64,000 bases of DNA, taken from G963663315 sp963665165. Its GTDB lineage: Bacteria; Pseudomonadota; Gammaproteobacteria; Arenicellales; Poriferihabitantaceae. Location: NCBI GenBank assembly GCA_963665165.1, contig OY761989.1, positions 1,798,001 to 1,862,000 of the forward strand. The letters are read 5' to 3'. The position numbers and the translations under genes were made by a program. Of this stretch, positions 27,539-37,176 are shown piece by piece. The notes under the pieces are model-generated. The model did not search any database. It was not told the DNA's origin and saw only the letters and a list, made by a program, of their open reading frames with translations. The stretch's first letter is position 1. Each line of letters starts with the position of its first letter.

Positions 27539-29041
27539 TTGGCGCTGGGCACCCGGACCAGTTGGCTCGAAGAAGATTATGTCGGCCGCTCACCCCATTA
27601 CAAGTTGACCATCGGCAACGAAGATAAGGACTTCTTCCGCGACTCGATTCTGACCGGGACATCCGCCACCAGCCCCAAGACCCGGGCGCAGGTTCGGCTA
27701 CAAAGCGCCCAAAAGTTCTTCCGCGACCGGTTCGATCAACAACAGGAAGAAGACCGGAATGGGCACCGCGACTTCCTGATTGACTTCAAGAGGCGGATTG
27801 ACCGACTGCAGGTCATGCTGTACATCGTGCCGTCGAACGCCGAAGCGGTCCGGATGTTTGAAACGGTGAACGACCGCGGGAGCCCGCTGACCAATCTGGA
27901 AAAGACGAAGAGCATCCTGATGTACGCCTCATACCTCGTTGTGGAAGACTCCGCCACCCTGGACAAGCTGCTCTCCGATATGAACGGCCACTTCTCAGAA
28001 ATCTACAGGTGCTTCCAAGACATCGAGGACGGGCTCGGGCTTCGAGATGCTGGCGAGATTCAGCGCTATCACCATGTCATTTTCTTCGGCCAAAGAACTT
28101 TGCCCAAGCATATGCAGGAGCTCAAGAAGCGCCTCATGGAGAAGAGCCGGGAAGATCGGGAAGACTGTAAACACTTCATTTACGAGTATGCCCGCAGCCT
28201 CCGGCAGGCGTTCGGAACGATGCAGGACATCGCGAGGCGCAGGCGGGACGGAAGTGGGCTCGGGAGGGCAATCGACAGGCTATTCTTGGTCGGGAGCGTT
28301 GGGAACCTGTATCCGCTCCTGATCGCCGCTTGGCAGAAGTTCGGGGAGGACTCGGAGCGCGAGGAGATCCTCCGTCTGTTCGAGATCTTCGTATTCCGGG
28401 TCTACCACGTCGTGAGATGGCGGAGCCATACTGGCCGAAGCGTATTGAACTCGCTAGCCCATCGTGTCTACCAAGAGGATTTCGCCGTCGGCGATTTCCA
28501 GCAGAAGTTGAGGGAACTTAATGACTACTACATCACCGACGATCAGTTCCGTGGGGAATTGTCTGGGACGCGCTGCTACGAGAGTCTCGGCACTAGAACG
28601 GTCAAGTATCTGCTTGCACAGTACGAGCACGAGCTCCAAGCGGACGAACAGATTCCGCTACCCCTCGCGGAGATCCTCTCACCCGAGTTCGAGACTGAGC
28701 ATATCCTGCCGCAGCACCCGGCCGGGGGGCTGGATGAAGAAACAGCGGAGGCCCACGAGAAGATCGTCCATCAGCTAGGCAACTTGACCATCGCATCGAA
28801 GAAATGGAACCAGATCATGGGCAACCGTACCTTTGAGGAGAAGCGGGACGGAAAAGGAGACAAGAAGATTTGTTACCGTAATTCGAGTCTGCATATTCAG
28901 CGCGAATTGGAAAAGTACGAGCAATGGGGCGAATCAACCATTCAAGAGCGCGGAAACGAGATCATCGACTTCGCCATGGAACGCTGGCGAATCAATCCCA
29001 CGGCTGACCCAGAGGCGGAAGCGGCCCAAGCATCCGACTGA
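27539..29041 (+). pseudogene. DUF262/DUF1524 (GmrSD-like) protein, N-terminally truncated
   Basis: The 500-codon frame begins at a TTG soon after an in-frame TAG (27512). It contains the end of a DUF262 domain (FETVNDRGSPLTNLEKTKS) and a C-terminal DUF1524 domain with the HNH-like EHILPQHPAGG, followed by HQLGNLTIASKKWNQIMGN. DUF262+DUF1524 proteins include the GmrSD modification-dependent nucleases and other defence enzymes. The N-terminal DUF262 part with its DGQQR motif is not found upstream in any frame, so the gene is probably a remnant or recently truncated. A toxin-antitoxin pair lies 285 bases downstream; that gap holds nothing recognisable except the mazEF promoter. Confidence 0.75.
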
Positions 29042-29294
29042 AATAGGGCAAGACCTCCGACCTTTGACGACCTCTCCGCCTCCACATCGGTCTCTGGGGG
29101 GTTCGAAGGGCAAACTCCTCGCCAACCCCGTTTGCCTTACGAGGGACTCCCCACCCTACCCGTACCCCTCGGAGACTCGATATCGTCGGTCCTGGGCGAC
29201 CCTGCGTCCCGTAAGTTACCCGAAAAGCCCTCGGCACCCATAACCTGCCGGTATCCACTCCTTATATTTGCAAAACCTCGAAAATAGTTTTATT

Positions 29295-29304
29295 ATTATA
29301 TAAT
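29295..29304 (+). promoter_or_regulatory. mazEF-type -10 box within a palindrome (autoregulation site)
   Basis: ATTATATAAT (29295-29304) is a perfect 10-base palindrome and contains a consensus TATAAT (29299-29304) 22 bases before the antitoxin ATG. No good -35 is present. This is the usual layout where a MazE-type antitoxin binds its own promoter. An AGGA ribosome site follows at 29315-29318. Confidence 0.5.
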
Positions 29305-29326
29305 CTTTAGTAGCAGGAACTTTCCT

Positions 29327-29581
29327 ATGAAAACCGTTTCCATCAGACAATCCGGTGGCTCCAATATCGTCAGCATTCCCAAAGTGATCGCCCAAACGTT
29401 GAATCTGACGGTTGGATCGAAGCTTGACCTGTCAATCAGGGACAATTGTATTGTGCTGACGCCAATCTGGAAAGAACCCGCGCTGGAAAAACTGTTAGCC
29501 GGGAGTCCCGGAAAATGTTTTGCAGTGACCGAGGAAGACCGAGAGTGGATTGATGCCGCGCCTATCGGCAAAGAGATCTGA
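29327..29581 (+). CDS. MazE-type (AbrB fold) antitoxin
   Basis: An 84-residue protein. MKTVSIRQSGGSNIVSIPKV and LNLTVGSKLDLSIRDNCIVL form the swapped-hairpin AbrB/MazE DNA-binding fold. The C-terminal tail (KEPALEKLLAGSP... to ...IGKEI) is the part that would wrap the toxin. Its stop TGA shares one base with the toxin ATG, giving tight translational coupling. In MazEF pairs, the antitoxin neutralises the toxin and represses the operon. Confidence 0.88.
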   Translation: MKTVSIRQSGGSNIVSIPKVIAQTLNLTVGSKLDLSIRDNCIVLTPIWKEPALEKLLAGSPGKCFAVTEEDREWIDAAPIGKEI

Positions 29582-29910
29582 TGTACATCCCGGACCAGGG
29601 TGATATCGTTTTGTTCAGTTTCGACCCGAGTTCCGGCAAGGAAATCATGAAACGTCGGCCAGCATTCGTGATCTCGAAACGCATATTTAATGAACACACC
29701 GGCTTTGCGGTAGTGGCGCCAATAACAAGCACGATTCGCAATATGCGTCTGGAGGTCGTGTTACCGGAAGGAATGACCACGACTGGTTCAGTGTTGATTC
29801 ATCAAATGAAATCACTCGACTTCAAGGATCGGCAGGCTGAGCACATCGAAACCGCGCCTGTGGCCACCACCCGGAAAGTCCTCGAAATAACCAAAGCCGT
29901 TATTTCCTGA
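29581..29910 (+). CDS. MazF/PemK-type endoribonuclease toxin
   Basis: A 109-residue MazF/PemK-family protein. MYIPDQGDIVLFSFDPSSGK, then RRPAFVISKRIFNE, then ITSTIRN and GSVLIHQMKSLDF follow the family pattern, including the conserved Arg of KRRPA and the GSVL...Q strand. Such toxins cut mRNA at short sequences. All regions look intact, so it is probably functional. Its last 11 bases overlap the end of the oppositely oriented cupin gene. Confidence 0.9.
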   Translation: MYIPDQGDIVLFSFDPSSGKEIMKRRPAFVISKRIFNEHTGFAVVAPITSTIRNMRLEVVLPEGMTTTGSVLIHQMKSLDFKDRQAEHIETAPVATTRKVLEITKAVIS

Positions 29911-30214
29911 AATTCAGGAATTCAATCTCGATGAAGGCGCACTCGAACCCGTTGCCGTTGATGACGTCATGTTCTACCCCCGCGTTTCTGAAATAGGGAA
30001 CGCCGTTTTTCATGTGTGCCCTGACGATCTCTCCGTCTCCCGAATCAATTTCGAGAAAACCATCAAACAGCGGCACAACCACATAGTCGTATTCATGCCG
30101 ATGCCAGCCGGTATTGTCTCCTTGCCGCAAGAACCGCCATTCGGTTACCCGGGTTGTCCGGTTTTCTATCAGAACCGCAGGTATCGCTATGCCTTTTGTG
30201 GATTTATCATTCAT
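29900..30214 (-). CDS. Small single-domain cupin protein
   Basis: A 104-residue single-domain cupin. The metal-binding motif is seen as TGWHRHEYDYVVVPLFDG with paired His and a Glu, and a later His in GVEHDV. Proteins of this size include BauB-like cupins of beta-alanine metabolism and uncharacterised enzymes or sensors. Its 3' end overlaps the MazF-type gene by 11 bases tail to tail. The divergent esterase gene starts 135 bases away. Confidence 0.72.
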   Translation of the reverse strand: MNDKSTKGIAIPAVLIENRTTRVTEWRFLRQGDNTGWHRHEYDYVVVPLFDGFLEIDSGDGEIVRAHMKNGVPYFRNAGVEHDVINGNGFECAFIEIEFLNFRK

Positions 30215-30349
30215 CTCGTGCCGTGCCCTGTTGCCGGTGAATTTCCGTGTTGGTCATCCTGAGTATACCCGACAATACAAGCGTGGAATTAATGGGCGCC
30301 ACCAAATACAATTCAGAACCGTCAAAATCAACTCAAGGCAACGAAAACC

Positions 30350-31060
30350 ATGAACCGGAACAACCCGGACCAACCCGCCTCCACCGAACTCGAAATCATT
30401 GAAATCCAGACCGGACTGGACCCTGGAACAACCATAATCTGGCTGCATGGACTCGGAGCCGACGGGCATGATTTCGTCCCGGTTGCCGATCAACTTGAAC
30501 TGCCGGCCAACGCCGCCTTCCGGTTTGTGTTCCCGCATGCTCCGCTGCGCTCGATCACCATCAATAACGGCATGGTCATGCGAGGCTGGTATGACATCCG
30601 GAACATACCGCTCGAAGCAGACGAAACAGGACGGGCAGACCGGCCGGGGCTGGAACAGTCCTGCGGGATTGTCCGGGATTTGATTGCACAGGAGAACCGG
30701 CGGGGGATTGCCGCCGACCATATATTCCTGGCCGGGTTTTCCCAGGGAGGTGCCGTTGCGCTGTTTTCCGGTTTGAGGTTTCCGTGTGCCCTGGCGGGCA
30801 TCATTGCGTTATCGGCTTATCTGCCGGATCCGGATTCAATCGAAGCCGAACGCTCCGCCCGGAACCGCGCCACGCCGATTTTCATGGGCCATGGCAATCA
30901 GGACCCGGTGATTCCGGTCGGCGCGGGGCGACACAGTTACCGAACGCTCGCCGAGGCCGGGTACAATGTCAACTGGCATACCTACGATATGCCTCATTCC
31001 GTGCACCCTGAAGAGATTCGGGATATTGCGCGCTTTATCCGGAAACATTCAGGAACCTGA
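30350..31060 (+). CDS. Alpha/beta-hydrolase carboxylesterase (phospholipase/EstB type)
   Basis: A 236-residue serine hydrolase of the carboxylesterase/acyl-protein-thioesterase family. IIWLHGLGADGHDF gives the oxyanion region. The nucleophile Ser131 is in AGFSQGG. The Asp is in GHGNQDPVIPV and the His in DMPHSVHPEE. There is no signal peptide, so it acts in the cytoplasm on small esters or acyl chains. Its stop is adjacent to that of the convergent MATE gene. Confidence 0.92.
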   Translation: MNRNNPDQPASTELEIIEIQTGLDPGTTIIWLHGLGADGHDFVPVADQLELPANAAFRFVFPHAPLRSITINNGMVMRGWYDIRNIPLEADETGRADRPGLEQSCGIVRDLIAQENRRGIAADHIFLAGFSQGGAVALFSGLRFPCALAGIIALSAYLPDPDSIEAERSARNRATPIFMGHGNQDPVIPVGAGRHSYRTLAEAGYNVNWHTYDMPHSVHPEEIRDIARFIRKHSGT

Positions 31061-32389
31061 TCAAGGTCCGCCGGGTATCGAACGCACCAGTTGCGGATAA
31101 TAATAATACAGTGTCAGGGTTCTCAACACCATGAAACAGGTCAATCCGAGAAAGAGCCCATGATTCCCGTAGACGGTCTGGAAGGCTATCGCGAGAACCA
31201 GGTACCCGATCGTCGAAACCATCATGGCGTTACGCATTTCCCTCGCATGCCCTGTGCCGATAAATATTCCATCCAGCTGATAGCTCCAGCAGGATACGAT
31301 CGGGGCGATGACCATCCAGATCAAATACCGGTCGGCCGTGCGGATGACTTCGGTCGCGTCGGTAAACAACGCCACGACCACGTTTCCGAACAGGAGGTAA
31401 GCGACGCTGACCAGCGCCGCCATCCCCGCCGACCAGAGGGTGGTCAACCAGGCCGCCCGCTTGAATCGGTCCCGATCCCGGGCGCCGTAGGCGCTGCCTC
31501 CCATGGCCTCGACCGCATGGGCAAAACCATCCAGTCCATAGGCCATGATCGTCTGGAAATGAAGCAGTATCGTGTTTACCGCCAGAATCAGCTCCCCATG
31601 CGCGGCGCTTTGCGCGGTAAAGAACGCGAAGGAAAAAACCAGGCAGATCGTGCGAATGAAAATATTGCCGTTGGTGCGCGCCATCGCTTTCAATGCGTCC
31701 GCTTCGAATATGTCCGGCCACCGCAATCTGTCAAGCGCTCTGGACAATGGCTTCCGCAACAGGTAAAACCCGCAAAGGGCGGCGCTGTATTCCGCGATCA
31801 GTGTGGCCCAGGCCACTCCCGGCACCCCCAGTTCAAGAATCGGGACGAACAACAGGTCCAGCCCGACATTGGTCAGGTTCAGAACCAGTTGCAGAACCAG
31901 CGCCAGACGGGTCTGATGCATGCCGACGAAAATACCGGTGAAGACATAGACGCAAAGAGTGGCGGGCGCGCCCCAGACCCGAATCAGGGAATACTCGGCA
32001 GCCAGCGTTTCGACGGCCTCACTGCTGTCAATCAGATACAGGGCCAGTCCGACCAGTGGATTTCCCAGAATGATCACAGCCAGGCCCAGGACGAATCCCA
32101 GCAGAATAAACCGCAGCATGGTGCCGGAAATCGAATCCTGATCATCGGCGCCATGGGCGCGGGCAATGAATCCGGTAACGCCCATCTTCAGGAAACCGAA
32201 TCCCCAGTAGATGAAACTGAAGATCAGCGCCCCCAGGGCGACCGCTCCAATAGGATGCAGTCCCGGTAAATGGCCAACCACAGCGGTATCCACCGCCCCC
32301 ACCAGAGGCACCGAAATATTCGAAATAATCATCGGTCCCGCCAACGCCCAGACCGTGCGATGGGAAATTTCCTGCGTTGGCGGAGTCAT
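31061..32389 (-). CDS. MATE-family efflux transporter (DinF-like)
   Basis: Cation-coupled multidrug/toxin exporter with twelve predicted helices. The frame is open from 32458, but ATG 32389 (MTPPTQEISHRTVWALAGPM) matches the usual DinF-like N-terminus, giving about 442 residues. Markers include SNISVPLVGAVDTAVVGHL in the first half and YGLDGFAHAVEAMGG, characteristic of the DinF branch. It stands alone, convergent with the esterase gene and divergent from the MFS gene. Confidence 0.92.
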   Translation of the reverse strand: MTPPTQEISHRTVWALAGPMIISNISVPLVGAVDTAVVGHLPGLHPIGAVALGALIFSFIYWGFGFLKMGVTGFIARAHGADDQDSISGTMLRFILLGFVLGLAVIILGNPLVGLALYLIDSSEAVETLAAEYSLIRVWGAPATLCVYVFTGIFVGMHQTRLALVLQLVLNLTNVGLDLLFVPILELGVPGVAWATLIAEYSAALCGFYLLRKPLSRALDRLRWPDIFEADALKAMARTNGNIFIRTICLVFSFAFFTAQSAAHGELILAVNTILLHFQTIMAYGLDGFAHAVEAMGGSAYGARDRDRFKRAAWLTTLWSAGMAALVSVAYLLFGNVVVALFTDATEVIRTADRYLIWMVIAPIVSCWSYQLDGIFIGTGHAREMRNAMMVSTIGYLVLAIAFQTVYGNHGLFLGLTCFMVLRTLTLYYYYPQLVRSIPGGP

Positions 32390-32529
32390 CGGGAAACCCG
32401 GGTCGGATAAAGCAGTCAGATTACAACAAACCCGCCCATAAAACAGCCGCCGAATCATTGAAAATTTAATTGGAAAACCCGAAATATTATCTTTAGAATC
32501 CGCCGGAATATCCGCTTGGAGAATCCGAC

Positions 32530-33861
32530 ATGCTGAATGACCTCCGCGCTTCCTGGGCCTTGCTGATCGGCATCGGATTCATGATGCTGGGCAATGGACT
32601 TCAGGGAACACTGCTCGGAATCCGCGCTACCATGGAGGACTTTCCCACCTTTGTTACCGGCATCATCATGTCCGGCTATTTTTTCGGCATCCTGGCAGGG
32701 TCCATGGTCGCCCCGCGGCTGGTAGAACGAGTGGGGCACATCCGTGTCTTCGCCGCCCTGGCCTCGATGGCCTCCATTTCCATTCTCGTGCATGGCCTCC
32801 ACGTCACTCCGATCAGCTGGACCGCGATGCGATTCGTCACCGGGTTGAGTTACGCGGGCCTGTACGTGGTAGCGGAAAGCTGGCTGAACGACCGTGCCAG
32901 CAACGAGACGCGCGGCCGGCTGCTGTCCGTTTACATGGTGATCACCACCCTTGGACTTGGCGGCGGCCAGTTTCTGCTCAATCTGGGTGACCCGATGCAG
33001 CTCGAGCTTTTCATTCTGGTTTCGATCATCGCGTCAGCCGGATTGATTCCGATCCTGCTTACGGCCAAGCCCGCCCCCGGATTTGGCCCGACCGGAAAAT
33101 TGTCCTTGAGAGAACTTTACCACGCTTCGCCGCTGGCCGTGATCAGCAGTGGGTTGACCGGCGCCGCCCACGGCACCATTTTTGGAATGGGACCGGTTTA
33201 TGCAGCCCAGGTTCTGGAAAGGACCGATCTGATTTCAATTTTCATGGCGTGTGTTCTGCTGGGCGGCCTGGTTACCCAATGGCCGATCGGCTGGTTGTCA
33301 GACCGGATCAACCGCAGGATCACCCTCTCCGCTCTTTGTACGGTGTCCATAGTCGTTTGCGTCGCCGCCATGTTGCTGGTAAAAGGCAGTATCGCCTACT
33401 TCGTCGCTATTGCGATCCTGGGCGGGACAGCAATACCCATGTATGCGTTGAACATCGCTTATGCCAATGACCGGTTGAGACCGGATCAGATCGTAGCGGC
33501 CAGCAGCAGCCTGGTGATGCTGACCGGAATCGGTTTGAGTACAGGCCCGATTGCCGTATCGTTCCTGATGGGTCAGTTCGGGTCCGCTCTCTTCTTCGTT
33601 GGAATCGCACTGTTCTTCGCCCTGATCCTGGCGTTTTCAGCCTGGCGTATGCGTATTTCCGAGGCTATTGCCCCAAGCGACCAGAGTCCGGTAATTGCGG
33701 CCGGGTTGATCGGCACCCCGGTTTCGGAATATATGGCGCCCGACGCGGAAGATTATGTTGAAGCGCTGCTTCAGGATGAATTGCACCTGCTGGACGAGCA
33801 AAGCGCCAATGAAGAAAACCGGTCACCCCATAAAGATACAGGAGGAAAACCGAACCGATGA
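32530..33861 (+). CDS. MFS transporter (YcaD-like)
   Basis: A 443-residue major-facilitator carrier with twelve helices and a 70-residue soluble C-terminal tail. GIGFMMLGNGLQGTLLGIRA, the loop VERVGHIRVFA and MRFVTGLSYAGLYVVAESWL fit the YcaD-like group. A GGAG ribosome site precedes ATG 32530. The last four bases are shared with the start of a cupin gene (ATGA), so these two are co-translated. Confidence 0.87.
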   Translation: MLNDLRASWALLIGIGFMMLGNGLQGTLLGIRATMEDFPTFVTGIIMSGYFFGILAGSMVAPRLVERVGHIRVFAALASMASISILVHGLHVTPISWTAMRFVTGLSYAGLYVVAESWLNDRASNETRGRLLSVYMVITTLGLGGGQFLLNLGDPMQLELFILVSIIASAGLIPILLTAKPAPGFGPTGKLSLRELYHASPLAVISSGLTGAAHGTIFGMGPVYAAQVLERTDLISIFMACVLLGGLVTQWPIGWLSDRINRRITLSALCTVSIVVCVAAMLLVKGSIAYFVAIAILGGTAIPMYALNIAYANDRLRPDQIVAASSSLVMLTGIGLSTGPIAVSFLMGQFGSALFFVGIALFFALILAFSAWRMRISEAIAPSDQSPVIAAGLIGTPVSEYMAPDAEDYVEALLQDELHLLDEQSANEENRSPHKDTGGKPNR

Positions 33862-34196
33862 ACGAAGCCGTGAAAGGAAGACAGATCATACGAACCCGGA
33901 GTACCGCATTTGGCGAATATTCCTGGGATCCCGAAAACACCCGCATCCGTATGCTGAGTCTCAGTTACGACCCTGAATCCGGACAAGGCTCCTATATCAT
34001 GCGAATGGAGCCGGGCGCTGAAACCGAAGTCCATACCCATGAATACAACGAGGAATATTTCATCATCGAGGGTGACCTGGTTGAACCGGACGGTACCGCG
34101 CTCGGACCTGGAGACATGGTTATTTTCAAACCGGGGACGCAGCATAACAGCCGCACCGTCAACGGCTGCCTGCTGATTGCAATAGACTACGCCTGA
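33858..34196 (+). CDS. Cupin-domain protein
   Basis: A 112-residue single-domain cupin. The first motif is GAETEVHTHEYNEEYFIIEGDL and the second is GDMVIFKPGTQHNS, so all metal ligands (two His, Glu, later His) are present. Its ATG overlaps the MFS stop by 4 bases, suggesting an enzyme or sensor working on the carrier's substrate. The reaction is unknown. Confidence 0.85.
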   Translation: MNEAVKGRQIIRTRSTAFGEYSWDPENTRIRMLSLSYDPESGQGSYIMRMEPGAETEVHTHEYNEEYFIIEGDLVEPDGTALGPGDMVIFKPGTQHNSRTVNGCLLIAIDYA

Positions 34197-34235
34197 AACG
34201 CGGGCCGGTAACCGGCGCTGATCCCGCGCTTTTAC

Positions 34236-34616
34236 CTATATCAACCCGAGTAGCGCATATCCCCACAGGCCACCGCTCAGGATCAGGGACATCAGTACCG
34301 CAGCGCTCCCCGCATCCTTGGCTTTTTTCGCTTCACGGTGAAACTCCCTCGTAATCATGTCCACCACGGTCTCAACAGCGGTGTTCAACAACTCGGCAAC
34401 CAGCACCAGGGCATGACTGAACAAAATGACGGCCTTGAGCCAGGGATCGAAGGGCAGATACAGACAAACGGCGGACAGCAATACGGCAACAACGACTTCC
34501 AGTCTGAAAGCGGCCTCCTCACGCCAGGCAACCCGAAATCCGTCGATTGAATGAAACAAAGCCCGCCACAGTCGGGGGCCGGTGACGGATTGGGGAATTT
34601 CCGGCTGTTTATTCAT
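34236..34616 (-). CDS. dgkA: Diacylglycerol kinase (prokaryotic DgkA type)
   Basis: Integral-membrane kinase of 126 residues that phosphorylates diacylglycerol, recycling the lipid left by periplasmic glucan and LPS modification. The core AELLNTAVETVVDMI carries both catalytic Glu residues (Glu75 and Glu82), and KDAGSAAVLM is the second signature. Three helices are visible, as expected. It is divergent from the FAH-family gene, with 65 bases between. Confidence 0.95.
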   Translation of the reverse strand: MNKQPEIPQSVTGPRLWRALFHSIDGFRVAWREEAAFRLEVVVAVLLSAVCLYLPFDPWLKAVILFSHALVLVAELLNTAVETVVDMITREFHREAKKAKDAGSAAVLMSLILSGGLWGYALLGLI

Positions 34617-34646
34617 ATGGGAAATGATACCAGCCCCGCCAACAGG

Positions 34647-34673
34647 TTGACAGGGCCGGATTTACTGTATACT
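34647..34673 (+). promoter_or_regulatory. Candidate promoter giving a near-leaderless FAH-family mRNA
   Basis: A perfect TTGACA (34647-34652) and TATACT (34668-34673) are separated by 15 bases, short but tolerable. The -10 box ends only 8 bases before the ATG at 34682. If used, transcription would start within a base or two of the start codon, with no room for a ribosome-binding site. Confidence 0.45.
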
Positions 34674-34681
34674 GCGTTGCC

Positions 34682-35485
34682 ATGAAGATCGCAAGACTGC
34701 AACCGGCAGAGGGATCGCCCTGTTACGCCATTGATCACGGTGGCCGGCGCTATACCGAAGCCGCAGGCAACCTGTACCAGGGTCTGGCAGATACCGGGAA
34801 GGCGGTTTCCGGAAAGCTTCTGTCTCCCGTCCTGCCGACCGATATCTACTGCATCGGTCTGAATTACGCCAGGCACGCGAAAGAAGGGAAGCAGGAAATC
34901 CCGGAACGCCCGGTACTGTTTTTCAAATCCACGTCCTCACTGCAAAATCCCGAAGACCCGATTATCCTGCCGCGAAAATTGCCCAGCGAAAAAGTGGATT
35001 TTGAAGCCGAACTGGCAGTGGTGATCGGCAAAACCTGCCACAACGTTTCAAGACAGGACGCGCTCAATCATGTCCTGGGTTATTCCTGCGCGAACGACGT
35101 CAGCGCCCGCGACTGGCAACGGCTGGGAGGCGGCGGCCAGTGGTGCCGCGGGAAAACATTTGCCACGTTCTGCCCACTGGGTCCGCTACTGGTTACCGCC
35201 GATGAAATCCCGAATCCAAACGCATTGGCCATAAAGAGCCATCTGAACGGGCAAACCATGCAGGACTGGAACACGGATGACATGATATTCGATGTCCCTG
35301 CCCTGATCGAATTCCTGAGTGGTAGCGCCATACTGAGTCCGGGCAGTATCATACTGACAGGTACCCCCCATGGAGTCGGATTCGCCCGCAACCCCCCGGT
35401 TTTTCTCAAGCCGGGAGACCGGATCACGATCGAGATAGAAAATATCGGGCGCCTGACAAACCCGGTTATCGAAGAAGAGGTCTGA
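34682..35485 (+). CDS. Fumarylacetoacetate-hydrolase family protein
   Basis: FAH-fold enzyme of 267 residues. IYCIGLNYARHAKE, KVDFEAELAVVIGK (metal ligands Glu), YSCANDVSARDWQ and ILTGTPHGVGFARNPP are all present. The family hydrolyses or decarboxylates acyl-pyruvates and related 2-keto acids using Mg2+. It is in the same direction as the ABC importer that starts 90 bases later, so it may belong to the same catabolic block. Substrate not known. Confidence 0.9.
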   Translation: MKIARLQPAEGSPCYAIDHGGRRYTEAAGNLYQGLADTGKAVSGKLLSPVLPTDIYCIGLNYARHAKEGKQEIPERPVLFFKSTSSLQNPEDPIILPRKLPSEKVDFEAELAVVIGKTCHNVSRQDALNHVLGYSCANDVSARDWQRLGGGGQWCRGKTFATFCPLGPLLVTADEIPNPNALAIKSHLNGQTMQDWNTDDMIFDVPALIEFLSGSAILSPGSIILTGTPHGVGFARNPPVFLKPGDRITIEIENIGRLTNPVIEEEV

Positions 35486-35575
35486 AGCGCTGCATGGGCA
35501 TGGTTGCAATACCTGCCCACACAGTGTAAAAGTTTGTTGCCAACAAGCTCACCACCCATGAATGAGGACAAATTG

Positions 35576-37162
35576 ATGAATACGAAACACCCCGCGTTAC
35601 TTGCCGCGGATCCCAAACGACGGGATTTCCTGAAAACCTCCGGTGTACTCGGACTGGCCGCTTTGACCGGCGCGTCGGAAATCGTTTTTGCCCAGGACAG
35701 GAAAATACTCCGGATTCGGACCTATGCCGATATGCGCAGTCTGGATCCCGCCTATTCGCAAGGCGTTGTGGACGAGGAAATTCAAAGCAGTATTTACAGC
35801 AAGCTGATCCAGTACAAACCAGGCCGGGAATGGGGATATGAACTGGATGCCGCGGAATCAATCGAGCAAGTGGACGATACCCATATCCGGTTCAAGCTGA
35901 AACCGGGAATCCTGTTTACCGGCGGTTTCGGTGAAATGACCGCTGAAGACGTAAAATACTCTTATGAGCGTATTCTGGATGAATCCCTGGAGTCCACCAA
36001 TACACCGGACTGGGGTTCCTTGAAGGAAGTCACGGTAGAAGGCAAATATGAAGGCGTCATTGTTTTCAATGATCCTTATCCGCCGGCGTGGAATATTGCC
36101 TTGCCCTACATTGTAGGCAATATCATCAGTAAAAAGGCCTGGGAGGAAGCGGGCGGCAAAGTGGACACCACCACGCCCTGCGCGTCCGGACCCTATATGC
36201 ATCATGAATGGCAACCGAAGCAAAAAACAATTCTGGTTCGCAATCCGGATTGGCATGGCGGAGAAGCGGCGTTTGACGAAATCCACATCTTTCCCATCGA
36301 TGATGAAAATACGGCGCAAATCGCATACGAGTCCGGAGATATAGACTGTACCCGGATTTCATTGGGTTCGGTCGCAAGCCTGAAAGCTTCTCCGCCGGAT
36401 AATTCCACGATCGAGGAGTATCCTTCCCTGTATTATGTCTGGGTGGGAATGAACGTTGAAAATGAAATCATGGCAAATGCCGACCTGCGAAAAGCGATTC
36501 AACATTGTATTGATGTTCCCTCCATATTGCAGGCTTCCTATTTCGGCGCCGCCGAACCCTCGACCGGCATCATTGCGCCAGGTTTGATCGGCCATCGTCC
36601 CCAAAGCATGGTTCCGCCGGAAATGAATATCGAAAAAGCCCGGGAGAGCCTCGCAGCCGCAGGCTTGGGTGACGGTGTCAGCGTCACACTGGACATACTG
36701 AACAAATCGGCCAATGTGACCACTGCCCAGGTTATCCAGGCGACTTGCGCCCAGGCGGGAATTACCGTTGAAGTCAATTTGCATGAATCCGGCGCATTCT
36801 GGTCCCTGGGTGATTCCAGCGCCGGTGAACGGTACAAGGATATCCAGCTTATCCTGAACCGGTATTCCATGGCGCCGGACCCTTCTTATGCTACGGCGTG
36901 GTTCGTTACCAGCCAAAAAGGTATCTGGAACTGGGAACGTTACAGCGACCCTCGATTCGATGAACTGGAAGCGGCGGCCAAATCGACTTCGGACGCGGCG
37001 CAACGGGACGAAATGTATCGGGAAATGCAGGATATGATGGAAGCCAGCGGCGCTTACCGTTTCATTACCCACGAAGCGACCCCCGTCATATACCGCAACA
37101 CCATCAGTCCGGCATTTCGCCCGGACGGCCTGCCGTTGTTGAGATCATTCAGCAGTAGTTGA
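35576..37162 (+). CDS. ABC transporter substrate-binding protein (DppA/SBP_bac_5)
   Basis: Family-5 extracellular binding protein for peptides or similar solutes, 528 residues. ATG 35576 is chosen because GAGGA lies 7 bases upstream and because it yields KRRDFLKTSGVLGLAALTG, a twin-arginine-type export signal. The body has RTYADMRSLDPAYSQG, then TAEDVKYSYERILD and a C-terminal lobe ending near PVIYRNTISPAFRPDG. Permeases and ATPases follow in order. Use of a Tat signal suggests folding before export; that is inference. Confidence 0.93.
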   Translation: MNTKHPALLAADPKRRDFLKTSGVLGLAALTGASEIVFAQDRKILRIRTYADMRSLDPAYSQGVVDEEIQSSIYSKLIQYKPGREWGYELDAAESIEQVDDTHIRFKLKPGILFTGGFGEMTAEDVKYSYERILDESLESTNTPDWGSLKEVTVEGKYEGVIVFNDPYPPAWNIALPYIVGNIISKKAWEEAGGKVDTTTPCASGPYMHHEWQPKQKTILVRNPDWHGGEAAFDEIHIFPIDDENTAQIAYESGDIDCTRISLGSVASLKASPPDNSTIEEYPSLYYVWVGMNVENEIMANADLRKAIQHCIDVPSILQASYFGAAEPSTGIIAPGLIGHRPQSMVPPEMNIEKARESLAAAGLGDGVSVTLDILNKSANVTTAQVIQATCAQAGITVEVNLHESGAFWSLGDSSAGERYKDIQLILNRYSMAPDPSYATAWFVTSQKGIWNWERYSDPRFDELEAAAKSTSDAAQRDEMYREMQDMMEASGAYRFITHEATPVIYRNTISPAFRPDGLPLLRSFSSS

Positions 37163-37176
37163 CTGAATCGATTTAG

